In this document: piece after piece, positions 44,400 through 57,435 of the stretch
Position numbering within the stretch: position 1 is the first letter of the stretch
Layout: every line of letters begins with the position of its first letter
DNA from: Daucus carota subsp. sativus
Taxonomy: Eukaryota; Streptophyta; Magnoliopsida; Apiales; Apiaceae
Direction of reading: 5' to 3'
DNA length: 64,000 nucleotides
Assembly (NCBI RefSeq): GCF_001625215.2
Contig: NC_030385.2
Coordinates: 38,775,598-38,839,597 of the forward strand
Made by a program: the position numbers and the translations under genes
Notes under the pieces: generated by a model
What the model was told of the DNA's origin: nothing
The model's database searches: none
Seen by the model: only the letters and a program-made list of their open reading frames with translations

Positions 44400-47300
44400 C
44401 TAATTTGACGAGACGTGCAACCTCCTTCTCCATTTGAGGAGCTCGAAAAAAATAATGCTACCCCCCATTGCAACACCAAATCCGGCAAATGTTGCTAGAA
44501 TAATCAACAGAATGGGTTCCTTATGCACCTATATATCAACAAAACAGAAGAGGAAAGAATTATAAGCTGCTACGTGATTTCTCCGTTACAACATATTCAA
44601 TAATGTTGCCAGTTTTAATAACAACTAACGCTAAGGATTTCTATTAGTTTACATTGTCATCTCCTCGTGGCAATAGGAGAGCAGATTAACTCTTACCATG
44701 AAGAAGAAAAGGTGTGCAAATATAACTACGAGCGAGAATTGCATTGCTGCGTAAAGCCAAACAAATCTTCCCTTGACTGTGCCAATATTCAGAGGTCATA
44801 GGTTTAGACACAGCACAAAAATTAGAGTCCGTCAAAAGAATTTCAGATAAAGTAACATGTGCTTGATCACATATATTTATATGTAAATAGTACTACTTCT
44901 TTGAATTATTATTGCTGCGTACCCATGGTTGAAGAGGTCATGGCAGCAAGGAATCCGAGTATACAAGAAAATGGAATAGATAGAGCTACTGAACCCATGC
45001 CCATATCTGTGGTTTCTACCTGCGAATAAGAAGATGACATATTAGAGAAAAACGGTGGCATATGTGATTGTCAATTGTATGTGATAATCTTACCAGGAGT
45101 TCTTCAAGAAAACAAAAGTACAGAAGTATGCTGACGATGACAAGAATTGGCACCTCTTGCCAAACCCTGTAGAATTCACTGCAAGCAGGATACTTAAGAT
45201 GTTAACGCATCGCGTATAAATTTCTTGAGATGCGGAAATCTACCATTATTCATGGGTAATGTGTATCAGTGTCATTTGACTTGTTTATGAAAACAAAAAC
45301 TTAAATTTATATATTACCTGAATCCATTAACTTCCATGTAGGGGGCTCCAATTGCTCCAGTATTTCGGTTTTGGACACTTTGAACCCGTAGGAGCTTGAC
45401 TGGTAGATTTTTAACTTCATGTTTGCATACTTCACAGGTTTTGCAACCTTTTATGCTAAACCATTTTATTGCGCATTCCTTGTGAGCCAAAGCAAGTTCA
45501 CCTTTGCAATTGCATTCCAACTTGAGGGTCTCTCCCCCTTCACATACTTCGACTAGGCAGATCCTGCAAACAGCCTCTTCTTCTGGTATATCTTCGCCAT
45601 CAGTCTCGTAATTCTCTGAACAACAGCATATTATAATTATTATTATTATTAGTTACAAGAAACGTGAAGCTCATGCCAAAGAACAATATCATGGATTACA
45701 TGGGGAAGTTTCAGGTAAAACTGGAGTGTACAACTTCTGAACACCAGAATATTGTTGCACCTGTCACTTATCTGGTTGGAGAAAAGACAGAACTCTGTTT
45801 AAACAATATTCTTTGTTACTCAAAATAATCCCATTTACCAATTCAGTTTAGGCCTTTATTTTTATATATGTTATCATGTGTGCTTCTAGAGAAAGGAGCT
45901 TTCAGTAAATTGTATGCATCTAGGTGGCTTTCTCCTGACAAATGACAATTAAACTACAGCACCAAATGTTGACGAAATCATGTCATTCTGTAAACCATCA
46001 ACTGGAATAGGGTCTTTTTGGGGAATAATGTCTAGTTATGGAAGAGTAAAAGTGGAATCATATGGAGAACGAGTCTGGTATCTGACTCACAAGGTAAGGA
46101 AAGTGCTAGTGCCTTGCCCTGAAGGACTTTAATTTACTGGTAAAGTTGGTAAAGGTCGATCTCCTTTCGGCAGTCAATATAATGAACCACTGAAGTTTAT
46201 ATAAAGAACACGGAAAACATGATTTGATGCGTAAGACATTACAAATACAGCTGCGTACCATCATCTTCTGCTGCGGCTGTAGTTGAAGTCTGATTTCTGT
46301 CTCTCGTCCGAGGTGATGGAATTACACGGATAAATGAATCCATTTTCCTAGTGCTTGTTAACTTGTTTAAAGAAGGAACTGAAAGCGACCGAGCTATGTG
46401 ACTGTGAGCTCCTTTGGTCTACAAAAAAAGTGAAACAAGTTAGTATACCATGGAACTGGACTTAATCCTGAACCAAAAACCCGAAGCAAACAATATGAAC
46501 AGCTAAATACTAATCAACATATATGGAAAAGGGAATCTGTCTGTGATTTTACAAACAAACTTATTCACTTATGCTTACTACCAGGTAAATGTTAAACAAG
46601 CGTAATGTGAAGACAAGTAACTTTACAATTCCTTTCTTATATAATACTAGCAACAATTACCTTTTGAATGATAATGGACAGATTACAGAGTAAACTTAAG
46701 TATTTAACAAGAACATAAATATGCCAAGGAGATGACTTAAACCGACCTAGTAAAAATCATAGCGAATGAACAAACACAGAGCAGTTGTAATATGATCACT
46801 TACATTCTGTGTACCAGTAAAGTTGGATCCATATATGGTTTCTGAGTTTGCACGAGATATTGGATTTGCAGGTAGCAAGTTTCCCTCACGCGTGGTTTCT
46901 GAGTTTGCATGAGGAACTGTAGCTACAGGTGCAAAGTTTTCTCCACATATAGATTCTGAGTTTGCACGAAGGACTGAACTTACCGGTAGTAAGTTTCCTC
47001 CACATATGGTTTCTGAATTTGCACGAGCAATTGGAGGTAGAGGTAGAGACGATGTCCTATTCATCTTTGGAGTAAATATTTTCGAAAGTGACCAAGATCT
47101 TAATATAGAAGGTTTATCAGATGGTTCACCTGGACCTAGACTGGCAGCCTTCTCCATATCTGAGCTAGAAACTTTGTACTTAACGCTCCGCTTTGGAAGA
47201 ATATGCTTGGTGGATGTTTTAGCTTTGGGCAAGGATGGACCAGGAGATGTATTCGTTTTGGCATTAGAAGGACTAGGCTTTGGGATAATATTAACTTTCT

Positions 47301-48966
47301 TAAGGCTGGAAGTAGGAGAGGGTGGCATTTTTATTTGGACGAAATCCTGAGAGGAGATATCCTGGTTTCTTGCTCCCATCTCAGATAAAAGATATGGCTT
47401 CCTTAACTGCTTAGTATTTGGCGTGTCTTGACTCGATCCAGCTGACGAGTTAAGCTGAAATAGAATACAACACATGAGAATTACCAACTGTAAAATGATA
47501 TATAGAACAGACAGATAATTAACATTTAATAGCAGAGAATTTAGTTGCAACTTAATACAGCATCTAAGTATAAGGATAGTTCTAGCACACATTATGATGT
47601 TAGGTCATGTTGCGTTTTAGCACCAAGTCTTAAACAATAACATGAAGGACCATATTATCATGTTTCCATAAAACTGTTCTTCCTTGTCTTTAAACAAATG
47701 ACAAGCATCAACTTTATACAAGCATATTTTCATCTAGGGGTCAAGTCGGTATATATAAACTAGTATAGTAGGCTTGTAGCAATATCCAATATACAGAGAA
47801 TATATATGCAGGAACTCTGGTAATAATTCAATATCTATTATCTTAGTTAATTTGTCTATATGACTACATTATTCCCTAAACAACTATTAGTATCTGCGTC
47901 CCAATAAATTCGAAGATCAAATATTGATTACAGTATATATGGTGTATTATTGTCTTAGATCTTTATCAGTTCACCAACATACGAACTCAGAACAAAACAA
48001 TCCGTAAATGAATATGGGCACAATCCGATGTCAGCTCAACAGGTATCCCGAGGTCTCTCGATGCCTTTTGGCAATTCTTAGGGATCAAAAAGATGTATAT
48101 TGTACTTGATCTAGTTACTAAGCTTTCAAGCAAAGATTTGTTTCTTTCCTCTTTTCTTCAAACTGTTTTTAAGTTCACTTCCCAGAAAGTGCTCATTCAT
48201 TTTTTATAATTGTCCCACTTAATAATGTATACGACAAAATAACAGATTAACTTAATATATGCAATTGTGTCTTCCACCGTGAAGATTAAGTAATGTCTAC
48301 ACAAGTATTCTCATATCACGTAAAGACATGTATACCTTACATAAATCGACCTATTAATCCCAGACTCTTCATAAAGTTATGATCAATTGTAATTGGAGAA
48401 AGGTTAAAGAAGCTGAGTGTATGACTAGAGTTAACATAACAATTCTTACAAGTGACACAAGATTTACCAGAACTCCGCCAAACTAAGACTATTTCATAAA
48501 ACATGTCAGTACTCTCTGTGGGGTTGAATCCGAAGCCTGGAAACATCTTAAAGTTTCATACATAGTGGAATTCTTACAAAAATCTCCAGAGGACCAGAAC
48601 GAAAGAAATATCAGTTCTTGTTGTGTAATACTCGTATTAATTAGAGATGAGCTAATTCTTTACGGATGAAAAATTCGGAACTCTTGAGAGACTATATCTA
48701 CAGGCCTTAGAGTCATATTTATTCAACAAAAAGCATTTTTGCCCAGATCTTACACATATGCTTTGAACACACATAATTAAAACCGAAAAACAATATATAC
48801 CAACAACAACAACAAAAAATCTATCTGAAAGATCAAACTCATCACAAGTAATAAAAGGGATATCAAGAAAATTTTGTACCATATGGAGTGGGATGAAAAT
48901 CTCCTTTTGACATGCATTCCCATCATTCGGGTGATCACCTAAAGTCTTGTTCTCATGAGTTTTCAT
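44400..48966 (-). CDS. RINGv (MARCH-type) membrane-anchored E3 ubiquitin ligase
   Basis: Eight exons on the minus strand: 48966-48880, 47454-46804, 46418-46259, 45615-45318, 45178-45094, 45019-44923, 44776-44697, 44528-44400. All are GT-AG and phase-consistent, giving 528 aa. The N-terminal ~300 residues are Ser/Pro-rich and low complexity, including four 19-aa RANSE(T/S) repeats. A RINGv finger of the C4HC3 pattern follows: C316, C319, C334, C336, H344, C347, C360, C363 (CRIC, CNC, HKEC, CEVC). Four hydrophobic spans make the C terminus ([60 protein letters not shown]). It should transfer ubiquitin to membrane or membrane-associated substrates; substrates are unknown. The first ATG in the first exon is at 48966; an in-frame stop lies upstream of it. 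Confidence 0.93.
46805..47031 (-). repeat. Four 57-bp tandem coding repeats in the RINGv gene
   Basis: The minus-strand unit encodes [19 protein letters not shown] and variants ([19 protein letters not shown] among them). TCTGAGTTTGCACG recurs at exactly 57-bp spacing (46841, 46898, 46955, 47012). The length is a multiple of three, so copy-number change keeps the frame. Confidence 0.93.
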
Positions 48967-50331
48967 CTTGTCATGCAGCAAAAGCCTTCTGTTATATCCA
49001 ATGATTCATAAATAATCAAAACAACAACGTTGTCCAAGTCTTTTACAAGTCACAGTGGATATAGCAAATATAAGTAGAATACCTATAATGATGAAGGTTA
49101 TGGGCACTAGTTGAAATAAGCTAGTTGCAACTACCAGAAAGATGGAAAGGGGGGAAATAGTTGGCATTAACGTCAATATTTATAGTACTTGAAAGCTGCA
49201 TTCCTACTGCTGGACTTGCCACTCCCATGTGTCGTGCCTAAAATGTACTTTGAAATAATATCAAGGCCCCGTCCATCCTGTATTCACATAAAAATCACGC
49301 ATCAGACATATCACGTATCGATTCTCTAGTTCATCTTGTATTCACGTAAAAATCACGTATCATGTATCTTTAAATTAGTTCCTAAAAAATTGTGTGAAGC
49401 CATGGAATGACATGATCCCTACGTTCATATAAAATCTTGTATTAATTTTTTTTAATAATAAAATTGTGAATAAATGGAGAGGTATAACAGTAGCATACCA
49501 GAGATGAAGAATATAAAAGTTTCACGTGGCTCTTTAATCAGTTGGGTCCTAATTTCATAAGAAAGTGGCATTGCACTTAGCTGGTATCAACCACATGTGT
49601 CAAATCCGTTATTTTTTACTTGTTTCTCTTTCATTACTATTTCTTCCAAGATCTGATACAGGAAAAAAGGGTTAAGTGGCAGAATTATTGAAACATCTAA
49701 GAGCAAAAAATACCAAATCTGTGTTGTTTATTCAGATTTAAAAGCATGAAGATGCGTGTAATCCACTAGCATGTATGTACACTTGTTTCAATCTATGTGA
49801 TCCCTGCTTAATTCTACCGAACTAAATCAGTTATTTTTACTATAAAAATCTTCAATTTCACCTTTCAAATTTTATTTTAACAGTATAGTTTACATAAATG
49901 CATCAAAAAATTAGTTAATCTCATCTATGGGTTCTTGACATTTTGGTATCAACCTCATCCTCTTTATGTTAAGAAATTCGGCTTTTTCAGAGACAAGATA
50001 AGCGTGTAAGTATGATTAATCACGAATAACACAATTTTCCAAAAATTTTATAGCTGATATGAGCTAAAAAATTCATTCTTTGGCTTCTCATATCTAACGC
50101 ATATCTAAAAATACCAATATAACTTACGAGTTCCTGACATATCATGTTAACAGTATACATTCAGCGACAAAATAAGCTCGATAGTTTAATTCAAACTTTT
50201 TGATGTATATGAAAGAGTGTTACAGTATCATTGAGCAAAAAATGTCTAACACTAAATTTTTTTTCGTTTTTTCCTGTCAGATTATACTAATAGTTAACAT
50301 AAGTATATTTTGGACCATCCGACTAAACTAA
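48967..50331. other. 5' flank of the RINGv gene and intergenic DNA
   Basis: Probably the promoter and leader of the RINGv gene. An imperfect tandem repeat of about 58 bp (TTGTATTCACGTAAAAATCACG and a CCTGTATTCACATAAAAATC copy) lies at about 49278-49370. No gene seen. Confidence 0.45.
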
Positions 50332-50544
50332 GGGGGTGTTTGGTTGATGGTTAATGTGCTCGGTTAATGGGAATCGGAACCTCAATCCCATGCATAGGTG
50401 TTTAGTTATTTGGTGGTATGAAATGGGAACTCCAATCTTACGTGGTTAAATCATATCCTTCCTATCACTTGGGTTTCTATATCATTCTCATTCCCGTTAA
50501 CCTCATTCCCGATTCCAATTCCCAACCTTAATCCAAACGGCCCC
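50332..50544. mobile_element. Tourist-like (PIF/Harbinger) MITE
   Basis: Ends GGGGGTGTTTGGTTGATGG and TTAATCCAAACGGCCCC are inverted and flanked by TAA on both sides (50329-50331 and 50545-50547). It is 213 bp, non-coding, with the GGGTGTTTGG start typical of Tourist elements. Confidence 0.93.
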
Positions 50545-51400
50545 TAAGACACTAACATGTGTCGTTTATCTTATCGACAAAATTAAAGAAAAAACAAGAT
50601 TGCAGGTTACAGAAGCAATGTATGGTGTCCAATGATGCTGATATGACTGTTGTGATAATCATAAATACTTTCCCCATACGACAACAATAAGATTTCACCG
50701 TTCATGCATCATGTCTCATCTTTAACTGGATTATCCATCGTTTCAACAACATTTAATCAGTTCTTTTGGACGCAACTTCAACCGCCACTCCTATTCTGTG
50801 ATAAAGATTCTACTTTCTGGTTCTGCATATTGTTCGTATTTCTAATCACGCCAATTTTATGTTTATCGAAAGTTTGGAACTCAATTCAGGTCGATCGCAT
50901 ATAAAACTCTTATTTGTTCACTTGAATGGAACGAGTAGAGAATGATATGAAATTTATATTTTAAATTAGAAGTGATCATAATAATTTTCATTCGTTCAAT
51001 AATTTCATTCTAACTAGTTATTTGAACTAAAAATATAATCCACATATTTCGGAAAAAGTTCTCATTCCACTTCACCACATGTTTCCTGCCGCTGCAATCT
51101 TCGTCATTGAAAATTTAGACTTATTCATATTGATTTTTCATACTTTCCAACCTCTTGGATGGACACTCCTCTTTCTTCATAATTTTTCTTTTTATAATTT
51201 TTCATTTTATTTTCTTCTCATTCAAATCCATCCAAATGGACACAATAATATTAATTATTACTAATGTTTAGCATCATGACCAAGTGTTTATTTACCATCG
51301 TATATGTTATATATTCCAAATCCGAAAAATATAATAAAATTACGTGCATCCATAACTTCCCAAAAAATTGAACTGCTTTGCAAATCCTTCTAAAGCTTAA
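50545..51400. other. Intergenic DNA between two Tourist-like MITEs
   Basis: AT-rich sequence without any recognised gene, RNA or repeat end. Confidence 0.4.
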
Positions 51401-51794
51401 GAGCATCTCCAAGAGACTCCTTGTTGGCTCCTAAATATAATATAAACAATGTGACTCTTAGCAATTTAGTACAAAGTTAAGAGTGTACACTCTAACAATG
51501 CTCTCTATATCTCTTCTCTATTTCATATTTTATTCATGTTGGGCTCCACTATATTGGGAAACAAAACAAAAAGAGAGGGAAAGATGAAGGTGAATTGGAG
51601 GGAAGGATTTTTTTATTGTGAAAAAATAAGTTAGGAGGCATGTGGTGGCTCTTAACTTTGAGGAGAGAGGAGAGAGAAACAAGAGGCTCTTAGTGATTTA
51701 AGAGCCACTTAAGAGTCTCTTGGAGCAACATGTTGCATGTCCCTCCTCAAATCTCAAGTTAGGAGTCTAAATGAAGAGTCTGTTGAAGATGCTC
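51401..51794. mobile_element. Tourist-like MITE of the GAGCATCTCC family
   Basis: Ends GAGCATCTCCAAGAGACTC and GAGTCTGTTGAAGATGCTC are inverted, with TAA at 51398-51400 and 51795-51797. The length is 394 bp and it is non-coding. The inner text AAGTTAAGAG/CTCTTAACTT is also partly inverted. Confidence 0.9.
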
Positions 51795-53928
51795 TAAAGC
51801 TGAAACATGAGTTAAGTGATAATTCTAAGTATAAAAGAAAGCTGATTCAGCTCAAAAGTAATAACTAAGACGAAAGTGAAATAAATAAGTGCAGGTAGAG
51901 TGTGAGTAGCGTATGAGCAAGGAAAGCCACAAATATAAACGTGAAGTCATACATATATCTATCAACTTTTGCCACATAAACACAACTCACTTTCTTGTCA
52001 CCATCTCTCTTTAAATGCAAATCTCCCATCGAAAACCTGTGGGGGATAATCCCCAGCTACAGAGCTAGCTACTGCCACTTCCACTTCGATAAAAATACAA
52101 TTTCTTACGTTTGTGGAAGTGTCGGCCTCGATACACAAATATATAATCGAATTTCATGAAGAACCATTTAGACAAGAGAATATGTGCATGAGTAATTTTT
52201 CTTATTCAAAATTTTATTCTCAATCTTTATTTGGAATATATTCCAAATTTCATTCTCAATTTTTTATTTAAATAACGTGACAGATGATCAATTAAATGAA
52301 TAATTAATGTGTATACCGGGAGTCTTGTTATTATTAATCTGAATGAGAACAAATTTGAAAACATTTTTTAAATATCTAATATTTTTTTATATAGGAAGGA
52401 CTCAGTTTTAATGTTTATATTCATGTTTGTTACATTCAATATAATTTTTGTGGAGGGCATAATTTAATTATAATTTATGAAAGTTTGACATATTAGGACT
52501 GTAGAGTAGCAGATAACGCTCATCACCATTTTTGCAATTTAATTATCGAATATAATACATGTTGGAAGATCGAGTAGATTCTATAGATGGATATAAAGTG
52601 ACAGTATGACTGGATCTCGAATAATAATGGAATATCCAACTGTAATGAAAATGGTGGTCAAATCTTTCAAAGTAGTGGAACTATACATCACCTTGGAACA
52701 TAAGAGATGTCGATTTCAGGTAAACGCAAATTTAAACACTTTGTATTCGAAAGTGTTGGATAACGTTCACAATTGAGAAAGAGCTAAATAACGAGAAAAT
52801 TAATGCCTTGTATGTGATATACGCAATTTCGAATTTACACCGACTCGAATCCTTAATAATTCAGTGGAGAGATAAAATATATAATTCGATACCTGAGCTC
52901 AGATCTCACCCTTTTGCTAGCCAAGATATAATGTTAAAAGGTTAATAATTTATGCGTCCAATATTAAATTGATCGCTAAAATAAAAGCACATATCATTTG
53001 AGCAATCGATTTTAATAACAAAAGTATCCATTGAATCATTAAAATCATCTTTATGTTGGAAAATAAAAATAAACTTTTGAGTTTTTCTCATATTTTCTTG
53101 CATGCTACACAATCGATCAATAAAATAAATTATATTTGTGTTCAAATTAAAAAACAATATTATCATTTGCATGCATTTAAAATATCAAACCTAGAAAAAC
53201 TCTAGTTTCTTTTTCACGTTACCATCTATTAACAAAATCTATCGATAATTCAATTATCCATTATATTTTTAGATTTTATTAATTTTGAATTGTATTTTTA
53301 CTCATTTTTTTTATTTCTAACGTGCATTTTTTATTTATGGCGCATACTTTTTCATTTACAATGTGCCAATAATATATATATTAATTCAATTAAAATAAGA
53401 ACTCGGATCAAATTTTCAAAAAAAAAAAAAAAAAACTCTGATCAAAATTACTTGCAATCTCCACTTCGGTGATCGGTTTAATTTTAACCCACTTATTTAA
53501 AATGTAGCGATCTAGAAAATAATTTTGATTTTCGGTACAAGTGAATCATTTTTTCTTTCAAATAAAGGTAACAGTTAAGTATAATGTTACAACATTCATG
53601 CAATTTTACTAGTAGCAAGAGAAAGTAGTAGGAGAAAAGCAGCAACAAAGAAAAAGGAGAAGACAAGAGAAAATGTGGTTCAACAAAAAGAAGAATTCTA
53701 AAGCTTTAAAACTCAAGAGTTGTAAAAGTGACTTTGTTGAAACGACATAATTAGGTTAATACAAAGATGGGTCGAGTTTAGGTCTACTGTTACGACAGAA
53801 ACGACGGGTAAGCCGGTAAGGTATAGCGATAGACACACTTGCACGAAATCAGAATCAGTATATATTGGAGCGCATGCACGTGGCATCGAAAATACTACAG
53901 TACTTTTACATGTAATCTATATATACTA
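51795..53928. other. Intergenic DNA
   Basis: Over 2 kb of AT-rich sequence with a poly-A run near 53420-53435. No gene or complete element recognised. Confidence 0.45.
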
Positions 53929-54241
53929 CTCCCTCCGTCCCAGTCATTTGTATACAAATGACTGGGACACGGAGACCAAGAAATTGTGTAAGAAATGAGT
54001 AAAGTTAGATGAAAAGTGGGTATAGTGGTGGAACCCATTTATATTTAATTATATATTTGAGATAGTGGAGGAAATTAGTGGGTGTAATAGTGTTTATATT
54101 AGTATAGAATGGAGATAGTGGAAGAAAGTAGTTGGTGTAATGATTTTTTATATTATAAAAGTTTACTACTTTTGGAATGTATATAATTGATGGGACGTCC
54201 CAAAAAGGAAACTGTATACAAATTCATTGGGACGGAGGGAG
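53929..54241. mobile_element. Stowaway-like MITE (first of a tandem pair)
   Basis: Ends CTCCCTCCGTCCCAGTCATT and AATTCATTGGGACGGAGGGAG, flanked by TA. Relative to the 27272 copy the interior is inverted (GGTGGAACCCATTTATATTT). Confidence 0.92.
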
Positions 54242-54288
54242 TATATTATTTCAAGAGTACGGCCCCCTTCCAGCGGGAGAAATGGTTA

Positions 54289-54600
54289 CTCCCTCCGTCC
54301 CAATCATTTATATACAAATAGTTTGGACACGGAGACCAAGAAAAAGTGTAAAAAAGTGAGTAAAGTTAGAGGAAAAGTGGGTAAAGTGGTGGGACCCATT
54401 CATATTTCATGATAGATTTGAGATAGTGGAGGAAAGTAGTGGGTGTAATAATGTTTATATTATTATAGAATGAAGATAGTTGAAGAAAGTAGTAGGTGTA
54501 ATGGTGTTTTATATTATTAAAAGTTACTATTTTTAAAATGTATAGAAATGATGGACGTCCCAAAAAGGAAACTGTATAGAATTGACTGAGATGGAGGGAG
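54289..54600. mobile_element. Stowaway-like MITE (second of a tandem pair)
   Basis: Ends CTCCCTCCGTCCCAATCATT and GACTGAGATGGAGGGAG, flanked by TA. It has the same orientation as the copy at 53929 and is separated from it by only 47 bp of unique sequence. Confidence 0.92.
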
Positions 54601-54677
54601 TATATACTTATCCTAATTCCTAGCAGATTATTTGCATTAATTAATTACATTTTTTTGAGACACCATAACTATAATAA

Positions 54678-55087
54678 GAGTAAATTTCAGAGTTGTGATC
54701 AAAGTTTACATCGATTTTCAAAACGTTGGCTAGAGTTTAAAATTCTCAAAAAAATGGCCAAACTTTGGCTTCACTTTTTAAAAGTGTGGCTCCCGTTAAA
54801 TGTTACTAACGAGAGCCTAACGGAAGCCACATATTTAAAAAGCCACTTTTCTGAGAATTTGAAACTCAGTTTTACCTTTCTGTTCGTTCCAAATTCTCAG
54901 AAAATTGACCAAATTTTGGTCCGCTTTTAAAAAATGTGGCATCGTTAGACTCCCGTTAGTGACATTTAACGGGAGCCACACTTTTAAAAAAACGAAACCA
55001 AAATTTGACTATCTTTTTTAGAATTTGGAACTCTGACCAACTTTTCAAAATCAGTGTAAACTTTGACCACAATTTTGAAGTTTACTC
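54678..55087. mobile_element. Foldback element with ~200-bp inverted arms
   Basis: The left arm GAGTAAATTTCAGAGTTGTG and the right arm (reverse complement GAGTAAACTTCAAAATTGTG) stay alignable for about 200 bp, nearly the whole element. Flanks CTATAATAA (54669-54677) and TTATAATAA (55088-55096) agree at 8 of 9 positions, a Mutator-like target duplication. It has no coding capacity. Confidence 0.88.
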
Positions 55088-57435
55088 TTATAATAATAGA
55101 AAACACAGATGAAATTATTGTTGTAGTTATCATTCTATATATAATCCTTATTTTTAGGAATCAAATTATTGGTTATATATTCAGAAAACCTCACTCGATA
55201 GGTATGAAGATACTCTTGTGACAAATTCATTTGACCAGAATATAAATTTTTCTTTTGTGCCCACTCAGCCCCGCAGGCCTGGGCACTAAACAATAAACTT
55301 ATAAACACCGCTATAAATCTATACCATGCCCGACTGGCTGACTGTATCTCACATCATCTAATATCTATATATAAAATCTTGTCTACTTTTGAACTTTAGT
55401 ACTTTAAGACTTTAATTTAGTGTAGACTAACAATTGGATCAACTCCTTGTATTGTGCAAGAAAGTTGATCATTAATCTGTGAAAAACAACCATATCCTTC
55501 ACAACTTTATACGTCACCAGCAAATTAAATTATATTTAACACAGAAGATGTATCACAAAGCCTAGACTAGACTATCATCTCTTCGCATACTCTAGATTAG
55601 TAAAAAAATTGCATTTAATTCAAATTCGTATAAGAATAAACTACAAGAGGGCGTAAAACGGATTTAAGGATCAAAGCGATTATTATCAGCCTAATCCATA
55701 AGTTCTGAAAGCTAGATGTCACAAAAAGCAAGATGTCTCCCCACTTTAGCTCTACACAGTGCTTTTAAGTTCTCCAAAAGCAAAGACAAGGCTGAGGCTC
55801 TTAGTTTGTGTATCTCATGTACCCCTAGTACATGTTCATGGTTTGTGCAGTTATTTGAAAGTGCAGGCACCATCTATCAATCTTTCTTTGTTAATATCTT
55901 AGGTATATTATTATTGTGCCAGCTCTATCTGAAATATAACTAATGCTAGCATAAAAGTTATCAACAGCCTACCAGATAACAGGTTTAACAACAGTACCGT
56001 ATTAGTTGTAACACGTAACGAATCAAGAACACTGACATTATAGTCTGCAACATCTAAAGTATTTTCTGCAGCCCAAATCAAGATAAGATATGTTGTGGTA
56101 ATCTACTAGCATCAACGCTCGAAGTAAACCAGTGGAAACATAATCTCCAACTATGAGCAAAAATATGTAGTACCGTGAAAGAGTCAAAAAAAAAAACACA
56201 AGCACTCCAAGGACAGCTTACAGCTGACTCATTCAATTCCTTTACCTTAAAAGTATCAAATCGCTGGATAGTGGCAAGAGCACCTGTCGTGCAATTTCAG
56301 AGAGATAATCTACTAATTTGTCAAGTGCATGATGTGCATCTAAAAGTGCTGAAATATTTCTTCCAAATTACTCCAATCATCATAAGTTATAGTGGGGCAT
56401 CTAGTCTGCTAATAAGTGCACCTTTCTTTGCATAAAGAACATTATACTTCAATAATTAAGAGCACTAGACAGTTAGTTACCCCACCCGGAATTTAAGATG
56501 CACTAACTCCAAATTTTCAAATAATACTTAAACAGCAACTATCTAAAGATAACTGCATAAAATTAGTATTGCACTAAACAAAGACATACGAGAAACTGGT
56601 ACCACTTTTTCACATAAAGATAAAAAATTCATTTCTAATCTTTAACAAACACGCAAGAAAATGTGTATCTTACTCACAGCAATAGGCGTGCAAACTTATA
56701 AGGTCATCTATTGATGCCCAGTCCCAAGAAGAGAATGTGCAGTTTAATTGTATATATTTCAGCAAATTGCATATTATGTCCCCTAGGATTGGATAACTTT
56801 GAGAAACTTTCGTCAATTATGAAATGGTGGGATTTTCTCTTAAGTTCAAAGGTTTTTCATTTATATCCAGAATTACAATTATCATGTCAAGAAATCCAGA
56901 AGTGCATTGAATTTGAAACTAAACACTAAAGTGCAGGGTTTGTTATGTAAACATACTATAGGCATTGGATTGAAAACTTGCTACATTAGAGAGTGAACCA
57001 CCTAAGAAAGTACTCAAACATACTATGGACAAGCATAAAAGATAGTCTTTGGAGGAACAACCATAATTATTGACTTGTAGGCATGTATAAACTGGAAGGT
57101 GTCCAGTACAGCCATAGGAACAATAGACACTAAAGCACTGGTACCACTTCATGGACAGCAGTCGTTATCTGTCATTGGGAGTTTTAGAACATACTACACA
57201 GGTTCAAAAATGATGTTGGCACTGCCAACGAATAACTTACTACATCACCATTATACTTCTCCGAACATCAAAATTTCTAAAATTCATTACAGAAAGTGGA
57301 GTTATTTTACGCATGAAGGAATAAATTTTCATTATAATAAAATATTATAGCAACATTTTAACAAATAAACAATTATTGGTTCTGCATCCAAACTCTATCA
57401 AAAATCTGCCACATAACATAGCTTATGAGTGTATC
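55088..57435. other. Intergenic DNA downstream of the methyltransferase gene
   Basis: About 2.3 kb, including the methyltransferase 3' UTR on the minus strand. Several plus-strand frames of 60-90 codons occur but none has a recognised domain or start context. No RNA gene seen. Confidence 0.45.

Noticed and set aside
47006..47350. 114-aa plus-strand frame across the RINGv second exon
   Set aside because: It is a shadow of the low-complexity Ser/Pro-rich exon on the minus strand.
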